Assembly: GCF_005503355.1 (NCBI RefSeq)
Contig: NZ_SCMK01000008.1
Location: 124,001 to 188,000 of the forward strand
Length of the DNA: 64,000 nt
Reading direction: 5' to 3'
Source of the DNA: Sphingomonas sp. 1F27F7B
Lineage (GTDB): Bacteria > Pseudomonadota > Alphaproteobacteria > Sphingomonadales > Sphingomonadaceae
In this document: piece after piece, positions 38,465-47,069 of the stretch
How positions within the stretch are numbered: position 1 is the stretch's first letter
How the letters are laid out: the number at the start of each line of letters is the position of its first letter
Position numbers and translations under genes: made by a program
The notes under the pieces: model-generated
Databases searched by the model: none
What the model saw: only the letters and a program-made list of their open reading frames with translations
What the model was told of the DNA's origin: nothing

Positions 38465-38881
38465 CTAGGTCTGGAGCGGCAATGGTGGCGCCCGGCTTCG
38501 CGCGGTCCTCGGGGGCTTGAAAAAGGATAGAATGGGCAGGTGCGCCGGTGCGGTATGGAATGCGACCGGCGCCGGTGCGGCAAGCGAGACGGACGCGGGA
38601 AGCAGCACCGCCGCGACATTCGCCACTTCCCTGCAGATCGGACAGTTCGCCGGAGAATCCGCGGGCGCCTGGCGATCCGCTGCCTTGCCGATGCCAGTCC
38701 AGCCCGAATCCGCCGCGCCCAGCACGACGCCGCGATCGAAGTGATTGTGCGTCTGGACGACGGCGCCTTGCCAGACGAACGCGAGCAGCAGGACGCAGAG
38801 GAGCACCCACCGCGTCGCGGTTCGATACCCGCCACGCTGCATCCTCGTTTCGCGCAAGCGATTCGGGCGGCTGCCAGTCAC
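38465..38881 (-). CDS. DUF2946-like membrane-anchored protein
   Basis: Up to 138 residues from a GTG at 38881; an ATG at 38842 would give 125. One N-terminal membrane segment (WVLLCVLLLAFVWQGAVV) is followed by a periplasmic tail with THNHFD and NCPICREVANVAAVL, a His and Cys-x-x-Cys arrangement that could bind metal. It is the first gene after the candidate Zur box and lies 95 bp before the ZnuD-like receptor. The family assignment is from motif recall and is moderate. Confidence 0.65.
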   Translation of the reverse strand: MTGSRPNRLRETRMQRGGYRTATRWVLLCVLLLAFVWQGAVVQTHNHFDRGVVLGAADSGWTGIGKAADRQAPADSPANCPICREVANVAAVLLPASVSLAAPAPVAFHTAPAHLPILSFFKPPRTARSRAPPLPLQT

Positions 38882-39224
38882 GGCCGCCGCGATGCAACAA
38901 ATATGTTATGTTGTAAAGTATCACACCTTAACCTGCCGCGCGAGGCTTGCCCCTGGCGCGAACATGGCATGCCTCGCCCGGTGCCAAGGGGCGCCCTCGA
39001 GCCGAAACCGCCCACCCACCGCGCCACGACCATCGCCCCGGCGCGAGTGGCGTAATTTTGCAACTGCCATGCGGGATGTTCGCGACACATGACGTCCGCA
39101 TCCCTTTTGGAATTGAAATAGATTTTCACCTATGACAGCTTTACTGCAATCGGGCCCTGGCACCGGCGCCCCGGCACGGGAGGGTCGCGGCCGGACGGCC
39201 AAGTCATTGGGGTGATGTTCAGCG
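38882..39224. other. 343-bp divergent intergenic region
   Basis: It holds the candidate Zur box at 38903 near its left end and the promoters of the zinc cluster (minus) and the asparaginase (plus). A bulged stem formed by GCCCCTGGC (near 38950) and GCCAAGGGGC (near 38985) is visible. No gene is supported. Confidence 0.5.
38903..38915. promoter_or_regulatory. Candidate Zur box of the ZnuD cluster
   Basis: ATGTTATGTTGTA lies 22 bp before the GTG start of the DUF2946-like gene and is repeated exactly at 52995 before the MerC-Zur pair. The ATGTTAT core with partial dyad symmetry resembles alphaproteobacterial Zur sites. Binding is inferred. Confidence 0.6.
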
Positions 39225-40211
39225 ATGGAAACGTCTCGCCGCGGCGCAATGGCATTGGGAATGGCAGGCGTCGCCGCGCCTGCGCTCGCCCGCCCTACGC
39301 AACGCACGCTGATCCTGTCGACCTGGGATTTCGGCGCCCCCGCCAATGCCGCGGCCTACGCCCAGTGGCGTAAGAGCGGCAGCCTGCTCGACGCAGTCGA
39401 AGCCGGCGCCCGTGTTCCCGAAGCCGATCCCGAGAATCATTCGGTTGGCCATGCCGGCTATCCCGATCGCGACGGGCATGTGACGCTGGATGCAATCATC
39501 ATGGACGATCGCGGCAATGTCGGCGCGGTCGCCGCGCTCGAGGATTTCGCGCATCCGATTTCGGTGGCGCGCCGAGTGATGGAAAAGACGCCGCACACCT
39601 TCCTGGTCGGCGAAGGCGCGCACCGCTTTGCCGAGGCCGAAGGCTTCGACAAAGTGGCGATGCCGACGCCCGAAGCCAGGAAGGCGTGGCATGACTGGCT
39701 TGAAACCGCCCGCTACAAGCCGGTCGCCAATATCGAGAACCAGCGCGGATCGGCGCTCGACCATGACACGATCGGCATGTTGTTCTGCGCACCCGGCGGC
39801 CGGCTCGCCGGCGCCTGCACCACTTCCGGCATGGCATTCAAGCTGCGCGGCCGCGTCGGCGATTCGCCTCAGGCCGGCTCGGGCCTGTTCGTCGAAGCCG
39901 GTGTCGGCGGCGCCACCGCCACCGGCGTGGGCGAGGAAGTTACCCGGATCGCCGGGTCCGCGCGCGTGGTCGCGTCGATGCGCGCCGGCATGTCGCCCCA
40001 GGCCGCCTGCCGCGAGGCCGTGCTTCACATCGCCAGGCTCCGCGGCGACGCGGTGCGCGACGCGCAGGTGGCCTTTCTCGCGATCGACCATCGCGGCCGG
40101 ATCGGCGCCTTCGCGCTCGAGCCCGGCTTCACCTTTGCCGCGACCGACCTTGCGGGGCGAACGCGGATCCGAGCCGCCGAAAGCTTGAGGAAGCGCGCCG
40201 CGGCCAAATGA
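39225..40211 (+). CDS. N4-(beta-N-acetylglucosaminyl)-L-asparaginase / isoaspartyl-peptidase family, exported
   Basis: 328-residue Ntn-hydrolase precursor with a twin-arginine-like leader (METSRRGAMALGMAGVAAPALA). It shows SVGHAGYPDRDGHVTLDAIIMD, AALEDFAHPISVARRVMEKTPH, and DHDTIGMLFCAPGG, where the Thr is expected to become the N-terminal nucleophile after self-cleavage. AGSGLFVEAGVGGATATGVGEE follows. It cleaves amides at the aspartate side chain: glycoasparagine or beta-aspartyl peptides. It lies 28 bp before a TBDR, so imported glyco- or isopeptides are plausible substrates. The ribosome-binding site is weak. Confidence 0.88.
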   Translation: METSRRGAMALGMAGVAAPALARPTQRTLILSTWDFGAPANAAAYAQWRKSGSLLDAVEAGARVPEADPENHSVGHAGYPDRDGHVTLDAIIMDDRGNVGAVAALEDFAHPISVARRVMEKTPHTFLVGEGAHRFAEAEGFDKVAMPTPEARKAWHDWLETARYKPVANIENQRGSALDHDTIGMLFCAPGGRLAGACTTSGMAFKLRGRVGDSPQAGSGLFVEAGVGGATATGVGEEVTRIAGSARVVASMRAGMSPQAACREAVLHIARLRGDAVRDAQVAFLAIDHRGRIGAFALEPGFTFAATDLAGRTRIRAAESLRKRAAAK

Positions 40212-40239
40212 CTCGAACCGATTTCCAAGGGGGGAAGTA

Positions 40240-43200
40240 ATGAAGAAATCCAATGCATTGCTGCTGAGTTCGACCTGTTTCGCCGTGCTGCTCGCCACGC
40301 CCGCAATGGCACAGGACACGGTGCCGGAAACTGGCAGGGACTCCACTGCCAACGCCGGGGACGAGGGCTCCCTCGTCGTCACCGGCACCCGCATCGTTCG
40401 CCTGAACAATCGTTCGGCCGCGCCGATCATCACCACCACCGCCGCCGAGATCGCCGCACAGGGCGCGACCACGATCGAGGAAGTGGTCAACCGCCTGCCG
40501 CAGGTGCAGGTCAACTCCGAACAGAATTTCAGCGACTCCGAAGGCCGCCAGCGCATCAAGCTGCGCAGCCTGGGCTATGAGCGCACGCTGATGCTGATCG
40601 ACGGGCTGCGCATCGGCCTGCCCAACACGGTCGACGTAGGCATCATCCCGAACGCGCTGGTCGAGCGGATCGACGTGCTGACCGGCGGCGCCTCCTCGGT
40701 CTATGGCTCGGACGCGGTCGCGGGCGTCGTCAACTTCATCCTGAAGAAGAATTTCAGCGGCATCCGCATCGACGGCAACTACAGCTTCTTCAACCACAGC
40801 AACCGTTCCAGCGCGGTGACCGACGCCGCGCAGCGGGCGGGGTTCAATCCAGCCAGCGGCTCGGCCAATGATGGCGGCCGTGCCGATGTCAGCCTCGCCG
40901 CCGGCACCAACTTGTTCGACAACCGCGTCAACATCTCGACCTTTGTCGATTATCGCCAATCGAGCCTGGTCCGCCTGCGCGACCGCGCCAACGCCGTGTG
41001 CGAAGTGGTGACGACGAGCAACACCTCGCCGCTCTCCTGCTCGCGGGCGACCTATACGCCGGCCGGCACGATCATCCCGCGCGCCGGCGCCAGCAGCGGG
41101 ACGACGCTCGTCAACAACCCGAACGGCAACGGCACCTTCATTCCGATCAACAGCGGCCCGGCGGGCGCTTCGGCCAATCCCTATGACGATTGGGCGTTCC
41201 AGCGGCCGTTCAACCGCGTCAACGCGGGCGGCTTCCTGACCGCGCAGCTGAACGACCATATCGAGTTGTACAGCAACGTGCTGTGGTATCGGGACAAGTC
41301 GTACAACACGCAGCTCAACCGCACCTATTCGTACAGCGTCTATGGCAGCACGCCCTATCAGGTGAACTGCGACAACCCGTTCCTCTCGGCGTCGCAGGCG
41401 CAGACTCTGTGCGGCGCGAACGCCGGCATGGCGGGCCAGTACGCGCCACTGGACGTGCGCTATCGCTTCGATGGGATGCCGCTGGTTCGCCAGCAGTTCA
41501 CCAACACGGGCTATCGCGTCGTCGCCGGCCTGCGCGGCCGCGTGCTGGACGATGTCTGGTCCTATGACGTGGCGGGCATGCTCTCGCGCGCCCAGCTCGA
41601 CACCATCGACGTGCCGTTCGCGAAGTTCGACAACGTCAACCGCTCGCTCGACGTGGTGAACGTCAACGGCCGCCCGACCTGCCGCTCCGTGGTCAACGGC
41701 ACCGACAAGAGCTGCGTGCCGTTCAACGCCTTTGCACCGTTCAACAACGATACGGCGCTCAACAACTATCTCTATGGTGGCGCCACCGGCGGCATCAGCA
41801 CGCGCATTCCGCGCCTGCTGCAGTTCATCGGCACCATCAGCGGCGATCTCGGCAAGTACGGCATCACTTCGCCCCTCGCCGAACAGGGCATCGCGATCGC
41901 GCTGGGCGGCGAATATCGCGAGGAGATGGAACGCACCATCGTCAACGAGATCTACCAGCAGAACAACGGCGGCACGAACCAGCGCGTCACCCAGAGCATC
42001 CTGGAGGCCTTTGGCGAAATCCAGGCGCCGCTGGTCGAGAACCGGTCCTGGACCAAGCTGCTCCAGCTGAACGCCGGCTACCGCTTGTCCAAATACAACC
42101 GCCTGGACAACAAGTTCGGCACCTGGAAGATCGAGGGCATCTGGTCGCCGGTCGAAGACATCAGCTTCCGTGCTTCGTACAACAAGGCACAGGCAGCCCC
42201 AGGCGTCGGCACCGCTGCCAGCGCGTCCAACATCTTCTGGAACCAGGGCTTCTATGCGGACCCCTGCGCGCCCCGGATCGATCCGGCCAACCCCGGCGGA
42301 CCGCGCATCGCCCCGGCTGCGACCCAGCAGCAATGCGCCAATACCGGCCTGCCGGCGAACCTCTATGGCAGCACCACGCTGATCTGCCCGGACGATCGCT
42401 GCACTGTCCGCGAAGGCGGCTTCAACCTGAAGCCAGAAACCGCATACACCAAGACGTTCGGCGTGGTGTTCCGCCCGCGCTTCGTGCCGGGGCTGACCGT
42501 CTCGGTCGATCGCTGGCTGATCGACCTGGAGGACCAGCTTGACTTCCTCCAGCCGCAGAACCTGATCAACGACTGCCTCAGCACCGGCAACGATTATTTC
42601 TGCCGCGCCATCGTCCGCAATGCGAACGGCACGCTGTACAGCTCGCCAGCGACGCGCCCGGCCACGGGCTGGGTCGCGCGCGGTTCGGCGAACGGCTATC
42701 GCTCGCAGTCGCATGGCTGGGACTTCCAGGGACAATATGATGTCGGCATGGGTTCGGTCGGCCGCCTCGAACTGAGCTTCAACGGCACGCTGATGACGCG
42801 GGTCGCCTCGCAGGCATCGCCCACCGCGGTGTCGCGCGATTGCGTCGGCTATTGGGGCAATTCGTGCGGCGAGAGCATGCCCAAATGGGCGCACCAGATG
42901 CGCACCACCTGGATCCTGCCCGAGCGCATCGCCAGCGTTTCCGTGAACTGGCGGCACCGCGCGGGCATGCCGCTCGACGTGTACGCGCCGGCCAGCACCG
43001 GCATTCCGACGGCGGACCCCAGCCAGCGGCGGGACCAGTTCCCGGGCATCAAGGCCTATGACTGGTTCGACCTGGCGCTCACCTTCGACGTCACCAAGCG
43101 GATGACGTTCCGGCTTGCCGCGAACAACATCTTCGATCGCGACCCGCCGATCGTGCCGGACAGCCGTTCGCGCATCGGCCTGCTGCGCGGCAACACGATC

Positions 43201-43257
43201 ATGGGCTATGACCTGCTCGGCCGACAGATCGTCGCCGGTGTCTCGCTGCGCCTGTAA
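40240..43257 (+). CDS. TonB-dependent outer-membrane receptor paired with asparaginase
   Basis: 1005-residue TBDR. Signal peptide MKKSNALLLSSTCFAVLLATPAMAQ, then GSLVVTGTRIV, a plug with TIEEVVNRLPQVQVNSEQ, IKLRSLGYERTLMLIDGLRIG and [22 protein letters not shown], and a barrel with several Cys residues in the extracellular-loop regions. It ends VSLRL, a Leu instead of the usual aromatic. A good ribosome-binding site (AAGGGGGGAAGTA) precedes the ATG. It is probably cotranscribed with the asparaginase. A strong hairpin follows the stop. A peptide or glycopeptide ligand is inference. Confidence 0.92.
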   Translation: MKKSNALLLSSTCFAVLLATPAMAQDTVPETGRDSTANAGDEGSLVVTGTRIVRLNNRSAAPIITTTAAEIAAQGATTIEEVVNRLPQVQVNSEQNFSDSEGRQRIKLRSLGYERTLMLIDGLRIGLPNTVDVGIIPNALVERIDVLTGGASSVYGSDAVAGVVNFILKKNFSGIRIDGNYSFFNHSNRSSAVTDAAQRAGFNPASGSANDGGRADVSLAAGTNLFDNRVNISTFVDYRQSSLVRLRDRANAVCEVVTTSNTSPLSCSRATYTPAGTIIPRAGASSGTTLVNNPNGNGTFIPINSGPAGASANPYDDWAFQRPFNRVNAGGFLTAQLNDHIELYSNVLWYRDKSYNTQLNRTYSYSVYGSTPYQVNCDNPFLSASQAQTLCGANAGMAGQYAPLDVRYRFDGMPLVRQQFTNTGYRVVAGLRGRVLDDVWSYDVAGMLSRAQLDTIDVPFAKFDNVNRSLDVVNVNGRPTCRSVVNGTDKSCVPFNAFAPFNNDTALNNYLYGGATGGISTRIPRLLQFIGTISGDLGKYGITSPLAEQGIAIALGGEYREEMERTIVNEIYQQNNGGTNQRVTQSILEAFGEIQAPLVENRSWTKLLQLNAGYRLSKYNRLDNKFGTWKIEGIWSPVEDISFRASYNKAQAAPGVGTAASASNIFWNQGFYADPCAPRIDPANPGGPRIAPAATQQQCANTGLPANLYGSTTLICPDDRCTVREGGFNLKPETAYTKTFGVVFRPRFVPGLTVSVDRWLIDLEDQLDFLQPQNLINDCLSTGNDYFCRAIVRNANGTLYSSPATRPATGWVARGSANGYRSQSHGWDFQGQYDVGMGSVGRLELSFNGTLMTRVASQASPTAVSRDCVGYWGNSCGESMPKWAHQMRTTWILPERIASVSVNWRHRAGMPLDVYAPASTGIPTADPSQRRDQFPGIKAYDWFDLALTFDVTKRMTFRLAANNIFDRDPPIVPDSRSRIGLLRGNTIMGYDLLGRQIVAGVSLRL

Positions 43258-43273
43258 CGATGGGGTTGCCCCT

Positions 43274-43298
43274 CCCCCGGAGACCGGGTCTCCGGGGG
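43274..43298 (+). terminator. Terminator-like hairpin after the TBDR
   Basis: A perfect 11-bp stem, CCCCCGGAGAC with its complement and a 3-base loop, starts 16 bp after the TBDR stop. There is no T-tract. Confidence 0.6.
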
Positions 43299-43387
43299 AC
43301 CCGGCCGTGAAAGCCGTCGGATGATGGAAACCCATGCCGAGACAACGGCTCGGCTGCGCGCTTCAGCAGTAGCGAAATCTGAGGCGC

Positions 43388-43422
43388 GGAATGTCCGCCC
43401 ATGAGAGGCGGACATTCGCGTA
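43388..43422 (-). terminator. Hairpin downstream of tRNA-Gln
   Basis: AATGTCCGCC and its exact complement are separated by 7 bases, with further CGCG pairing outside. It lies 15 bp beyond the 3' end of the tRNA on the minus strand and faces the TBDR terminator. No clear T-tract. Confidence 0.5.
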
Positions 43423-43436
43423 AGCATTCGCTTCAT

Positions 43437-43511
43437 TGGCTGGGGCGGAAGGATTCGAACCTTCGGTACACGGTACCAAAAACCGTTGCCTTACCACTTG
43501 GCTACGCCCCA
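43437..43511 (-). tRNA. tRNA-Gln (anticodon TTG)
   Basis: On the minus strand the acceptor arms TGGGGCG and CGCCCCA pair fully, followed by G and an encoded CCA. The D-arm contains AGCCAAGTGGTAAGGCA, the anticodon stem-loop is ACGGT-TTTTGGT-ACCGT with anticodon TTG, and the T-arm contains GGTTCGAATCC. Total 75 bases including CCA. Confidence 0.95.
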
Positions 43512-43534
43512 GCGGGAAGCGCGCTTATAGGGAC

Positions 43535-44632
43535 TTAGGACAGCCGTTCAACCCAGCCGTGCGGGTCCGGCGCGGTTCCGCGCTGAATGCCGCCCAGATC
43601 CCCCCTGAGCTTCTCGGTGAGGATGCCCGGCCCGCCATTTCCGATCACGAATTCATAGCCGCGCCCACGCACCTTGCCGATCGGCGTGAGCACCGCGGCA
43701 GTGCCGCAGGCAAAGGCCTCGCGCAGCTTGCCGCTCTGGGCGTCGGCCTTCCACTGGTCGATCGAATAGCGTTCCTCGCGCACTTCGATTCCCTGCGAGC
43801 GCGCCAGGGTGATCAGCGAATCGCGCGTGATGCCGGGCAGGATCGTGCCGCCCAGCGGCGGCGTGACGATCGAGCCATCGTCCATCACGAACATCACGTT
43901 CATGCCGCCCAGCTCCTCGACATAGCGGTTCTCGACCGCGTCGAGGAACACCACCTGGTCGCAGCCCTGGTCGATGGCTTCCTTCTGCGCGACCAGGCTG
44001 GCCGCGTAGTTGCCGCCGCATTTCGCCGCGCCCGTACCGCCGGGAGCAGCGCGCGTGTAATGCTCGGAGACCCACAGGGTCACCGACGGCGCACCGCCCT
44101 TGAAATAGGCACCCGCCGGCGAGGCGATCACCATGTAGAGATATTCGCTGGCCGGTTTCACGCCCAGGAACACCTCGCTCGCGAACATGAAGGGACGCAG
44201 ATAGAGCGAGCCGCCCTCGATCTCGGGGATCCACTTCTGGTCGATGCGGACCAGCTGGCGGATCGAATCCAGGAACAGCGCGTCCGGCAGCGGCGCCATC
44301 GCCATCCGCTCGGCGGATTCGCGGAAGCGGCGGGCATTCTCGTCGGCGCGGAACAGCGACACGCCGCCATCCGGCAAGCGATAGGCCTTCAGCCCCTCGA
44401 AGATCTCCTGTGCATAATGGAGCACCGCGGTCGCCGGATCGACCTGGATCGGGCCGCGCGGCAGGATCTTCGCATCGTGCCAGCCCTTGTCGGCGCTGTA
44501 CTTGATCACCGCCATGTGATCGGTGAACACCTTGCCGAAACCCGGATTGGCGAGCACCGCCGCACGGTCGCCGTCGCTGACCGGGTTGGGATGCGCCTCG
44601 AACTCGAAATCCAGGATGGTGGTGTCTTCCAT
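43535..44632 (-). CDS. ilvE: Branched-chain amino-acid aminotransferase
   Basis: 365-residue class IV PLP enzyme for the last step of valine, leucine and isoleucine synthesis. It has LHYAQEIFEGLKAYR, SLYLRPFMFASEVFLGV, AAKCGGNYAASLVAQKEA, where the Lys should bind PLP, FLDAVENRYVEELGGMNVMFV and EAFACGTAAVLTPIG. The length fits the longer type II BCAT. The start at 44632 (MEDTTILDFEFE) was preferred over one 69 bases upstream that adds non-homologous residues. It is divergent from a MarR gene with a 67-bp gap. Confidence 0.95.
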   Translation of the reverse strand: MEDTTILDFEFEAHPNPVSDGDRAAVLANPGFGKVFTDHMAVIKYSADKGWHDAKILPRGPIQVDPATAVLHYAQEIFEGLKAYRLPDGGVSLFRADENARRFRESAERMAMAPLPDALFLDSIRQLVRIDQKWIPEIEGGSLYLRPFMFASEVFLGVKPASEYLYMVIASPAGAYFKGGAPSVTLWVSEHYTRAAPGGTGAAKCGGNYAASLVAQKEAIDQGCDQVVFLDAVENRYVEELGGMNVMFVMDDGSIVTPPLGGTILPGITRDSLITLARSQGIEVREERYSIDQWKADAQSGKLREAFACGTAAVLTPIGKVRGRGYEFVIGNGGPGILTEKLRGDLGGIQRGTAPDPHGWVERLS

Positions 44633-44699
44633 AGCACTCGCCTTCGACTCTGCCGGACCGGCTTGCAGCGGGTTAGGCGCGGTGGCAGAAAGCGTCAAC

Positions 44700-45185
44700 A
44701 TGGCTGCCCCAATTCCTGCCTCCCCGCTGTTCCTGCGCGAGCCCGAGATCCGGCGCGGCGTGGAGCTGCTCTACTTCGGCTACGCCCATCTGACTCGATC
44801 GATCGACGCGGGGCTGGCGGCGCAGGGCCTGGGCCGCGCGCACCACCGCGCGCTCTATTTCATTGCCCGCAAGCCGGACCTGACGGTGAGCGAGCTGCTC
44901 GCGATCCTGGCGATCACCAAGCAATCGCTCGGCCGGGTGCTGACCGAGCTGGCCGATCGCGGCTTCGTCGAGACCCGCACCGGCGACCGCGACCGGCGCC
45001 AGCGCCTGTTGCGGCTCACCCCCGCAGGGGCGAAGCTGGAAGGCGAGCTGTTCGACGCACTGCGCGAGAAGATGGCCAATGCCTATTCGAGTGCCGGACA
45101 GGGGGCGGTGGGCGGTTTCTGGGCCGTGCTCGAAGGGCTGGTGCCCGAGGAAGAGCGCAAGCGAGTGGCGGCGCTGGGGCGCTGA
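44700..45185 (+). CDS. MarR-family transcriptional regulator
   Basis: 161 residues with the winged helix-turn-helix LTVSELLAILAITKQSLGRVLTELADRGFVETRTGDRDRRQRLLRLT. Helices at both ends (LLYFGYAHLTRSIDAGL and the C-terminal EERKRVAALGR) would form the dimer. It is divergent from ilvE at 67 bp and could regulate it or itself. The ligand is unknown. Confidence 0.92.
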   Translation: MAAPIPASPLFLREPEIRRGVELLYFGYAHLTRSIDAGLAAQGLGRAHHRALYFIARKPDLTVSELLAILAITKQSLGRVLTELADRGFVETRTGDRDRRQRLLRLTPAGAKLEGELFDALREKMANAYSSAGQGAVGGFWAVLEGLVPEEERKRVAALGR

Positions 45186-45308
45186 ACCGCTCGAGCTGCA
45201 AGCCGGCCGCGGCCACTTCCTCACCGCCGCCCCGGACCTGCTCGGGGCGCATCCCGCTTGGACAATATCAGTCCTCCATCCAGGCCGGCTGAGGCGTGCT
45301 TGCAGCCG

Positions 45309-45352
45309 CCTCATCAATATAGCATGATATATATCTTGCTATATTGATGAGG
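45309..45352. promoter_or_regulatory. 44-bp near-perfect palindrome before the MarR-GNAT gene
   Basis: Left arm 45309-45330 begins CCTCATCAATATAGCA and right arm 45331-45352 ends TGCTATATTGATGAGG. Twenty-one of 22 positions pair, with one mismatched pair. It is AT-rich in a GC-rich genome. It ends eight bases before the ATG at 45361, so the right arm carries GATGAGG, the likely ribosome-binding site. It could be a double MarR operator, an mRNA hairpin that hides the ribosome site, or both. Confidence 0.75.
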
Positions 45353-45360
45353 CCCGAACG

Positions 45361-46311
45361 ATGGCGGACGTGCTCGAAGATCTCGGCGACCTGTTTCTCG
45401 GAAGCCGCCTGAAGCGCCTCGCGGAACGCCTGCAGGCGGGCGCGGGGCGCGTCCTGCGCGACGTGGGACTGCCGATCCAGCCGGCGCAGTTCCCGATGCT
45501 CGCGGCGATCGATCGCTATGGCCCGCTCACGGTCGGACAAGCAGTGGAGGCGATGGGCGTCAGCCAACCCGTCGTCACGCGCACGCTTGCGGGACTGGTC
45601 GCGATGGGACTGGTGGAGACGACCCGCGACGAAACCGATCTTCGCCAGAAGACGATCCGCCTGTCGAGCGCCGGCGAAGCGATGATGGCACGGGCCAAGC
45701 CGATGATATGGCCGCGCGTGGATGCGGCCGTGAAACAACTCTGCGCAGACCTGAACGGGTCGTTCCTCGACCAGGTGGGCCAGATCGAGACGGCGCTCGA
45801 CCGGCAGTCTCTGGATGCCCGCGTGCGGAACATCCCGCAGGCGCTGAATATCCGGTCCTATTCGGACGATCTCGCCGAGGCTTTCCACCGCATCAATGCC
45901 GAATGGGTGCAGGCGATGTTCACCCTGGAGGAGAATGACGTCCAGATCCTCACCCGCCCGCGCGAGTTGATCATCGATCGCGGCGGCGAGATCCTGTTCG
46001 TCGAGACGCCCGATTCCGGAGTGGTCGGCACCTGTGCGCTCATCAAGATCGAAGAGGGCATCTTCGAACTGACCAAGATGGGCGTCAGCGAGGCTGCGCG
46101 CGGCCGCAAGGCCGGCGAATTCCTCCTTGCCGCGACGCTCGATCGCGCCCGCGAGATCGGCATGGAGCGCCTCTATCTGCTGACCAACCGCAAATGCGCG
46201 GCTGCCATCCATCTCTACGAGAAGCTGGGCTTCGAGCATTCTGGGGAGATCATGCGGCTATATGGCGGCCGGTATGCCCGTTGCGACGTCGCTATGGAAT
46301 ATCGCTGGTAG
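45361..46311 (+). CDS. MarR-GNAT fusion protein
   Basis: 316 residues. The N-terminal half is a MarR-type winged helix (LTVGQAVEAMGVSQPVVTRTLAGLVAMGLVETTRDETDLRQKTIRLS). The C-terminal half, from about residue 165, is a GNAT acetyltransferase with GIFELTKMGVSEAARGRKAGEFLLAATL (acetyl-CoA loop) and NRKCAAAIHLYEKLGFEHSGE. Such fusions occur widely. The large palindrome directly upstream suggests self-regulation. Acceptor substrate unknown. Confidence 0.92.
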   Translation: MADVLEDLGDLFLGSRLKRLAERLQAGAGRVLRDVGLPIQPAQFPMLAAIDRYGPLTVGQAVEAMGVSQPVVTRTLAGLVAMGLVETTRDETDLRQKTIRLSSAGEAMMARAKPMIWPRVDAAVKQLCADLNGSFLDQVGQIETALDRQSLDARVRNIPQALNIRSYSDDLAEAFHRINAEWVQAMFTLEENDVQILTRPRELIIDRGGEILFVETPDSGVVGTCALIKIEEGIFELTKMGVSEAARGRKAGEFLLAATLDRAREIGMERLYLLTNRKCAAAIHLYEKLGFEHSGEIMRLYGGRYARCDVAMEYRW

Positions 46312-46498
46312 CGCGGAGCGGCGCCGCCCGTATCGCCACAGTTGCGGAGCTTCCCCGCGCCCGCTACCCTGCTGGCTCATCGACTTGGATTTGCCTCTGT
46401 CCGTCACTGCCTAAGGTCCGGGAGCATCTGCTCCCGTCCGAACCCGGATCAGCTTCGCCGCGAACGCGGCGGGCACCTTTGGCATGTGAGATCAAGAA

Positions 46499-46948
46499 AT
46501 GTCGGACGACAAATTCGAGCTCGTCGCCTGCGCGCGTGATGGAAGCATCGCGTCGTCGTGCGAGCGGACGCGCGAAATCGACCAGGCCTGTACGGCCACC
46601 GCAGCACTGTACGATCAACTGGGCTTCGATCCTCCCTGGATCGGATACATTGCCGTGCTGTCCGGCACGGCTGTCGGCGGAGGCGCATTTGTCGGCCCTC
46701 CTGCCGGCAACCGAGTCGAGATCGCCTATTTCACGCGATCCGACCATCAGCGCAGGGGCGTGGCCACGCGAACCGCCAGGCAGCTGGTGGAAATCGCGCG
46801 GCGCCACGCGCCGGGCATCGAACTCTACGCAAAGACGATGCCGGAGGAGAACGCATCGACGCGCATTCTCGCCGGGCTCGGCTTTCGGAGGATCGGGACC
46901 GATATCGATCACGAAATCGGCGAAGCCTGGGCCTGGTTGCTGCGATGA
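46499..46948 (+). CDS. GNAT-family N-acetyltransferase
   Basis: 149 residues. It has VEIAYFTRSDHQRRGVATRTARQLVEIA, with the Q/RxxGxA acetyl-CoA loop, and ENASTRILAGLGFRRIGTDIDHE at the C-terminus. The fold places it with GNAT enzymes acting on small amines or protein N-termini. The ribosome-binding site is weak (GAGATCAAGAA). The 187 bp before it contain a small hairpin GGGAGCA-TC-TGCTCCC, which may terminate the MarR-GNAT transcript. Confidence 0.85.
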   Translation: MSDDKFELVACARDGSIASSCERTREIDQACTATAALYDQLGFDPPWIGYIAVLSGTAVGGGAFVGPPAGNRVEIAYFTRSDHQRRGVATRTARQLVEIARRHAPGIELYAKTMPEENASTRILAGLGFRRIGTDIDHEIGEAWAWLLR

Positions 46949-47069
46949 CCCGGCGGCCGGGGCGCCTCCAGGCGCTCCGGCCCTCGTTCGGGAACCTGAC
47001 GGGGTGCCATACGGACATCGGATCGGCGCCCTTCACCCGCCCCGCCAAGCGAGGGGCGCACCGCCGCCC

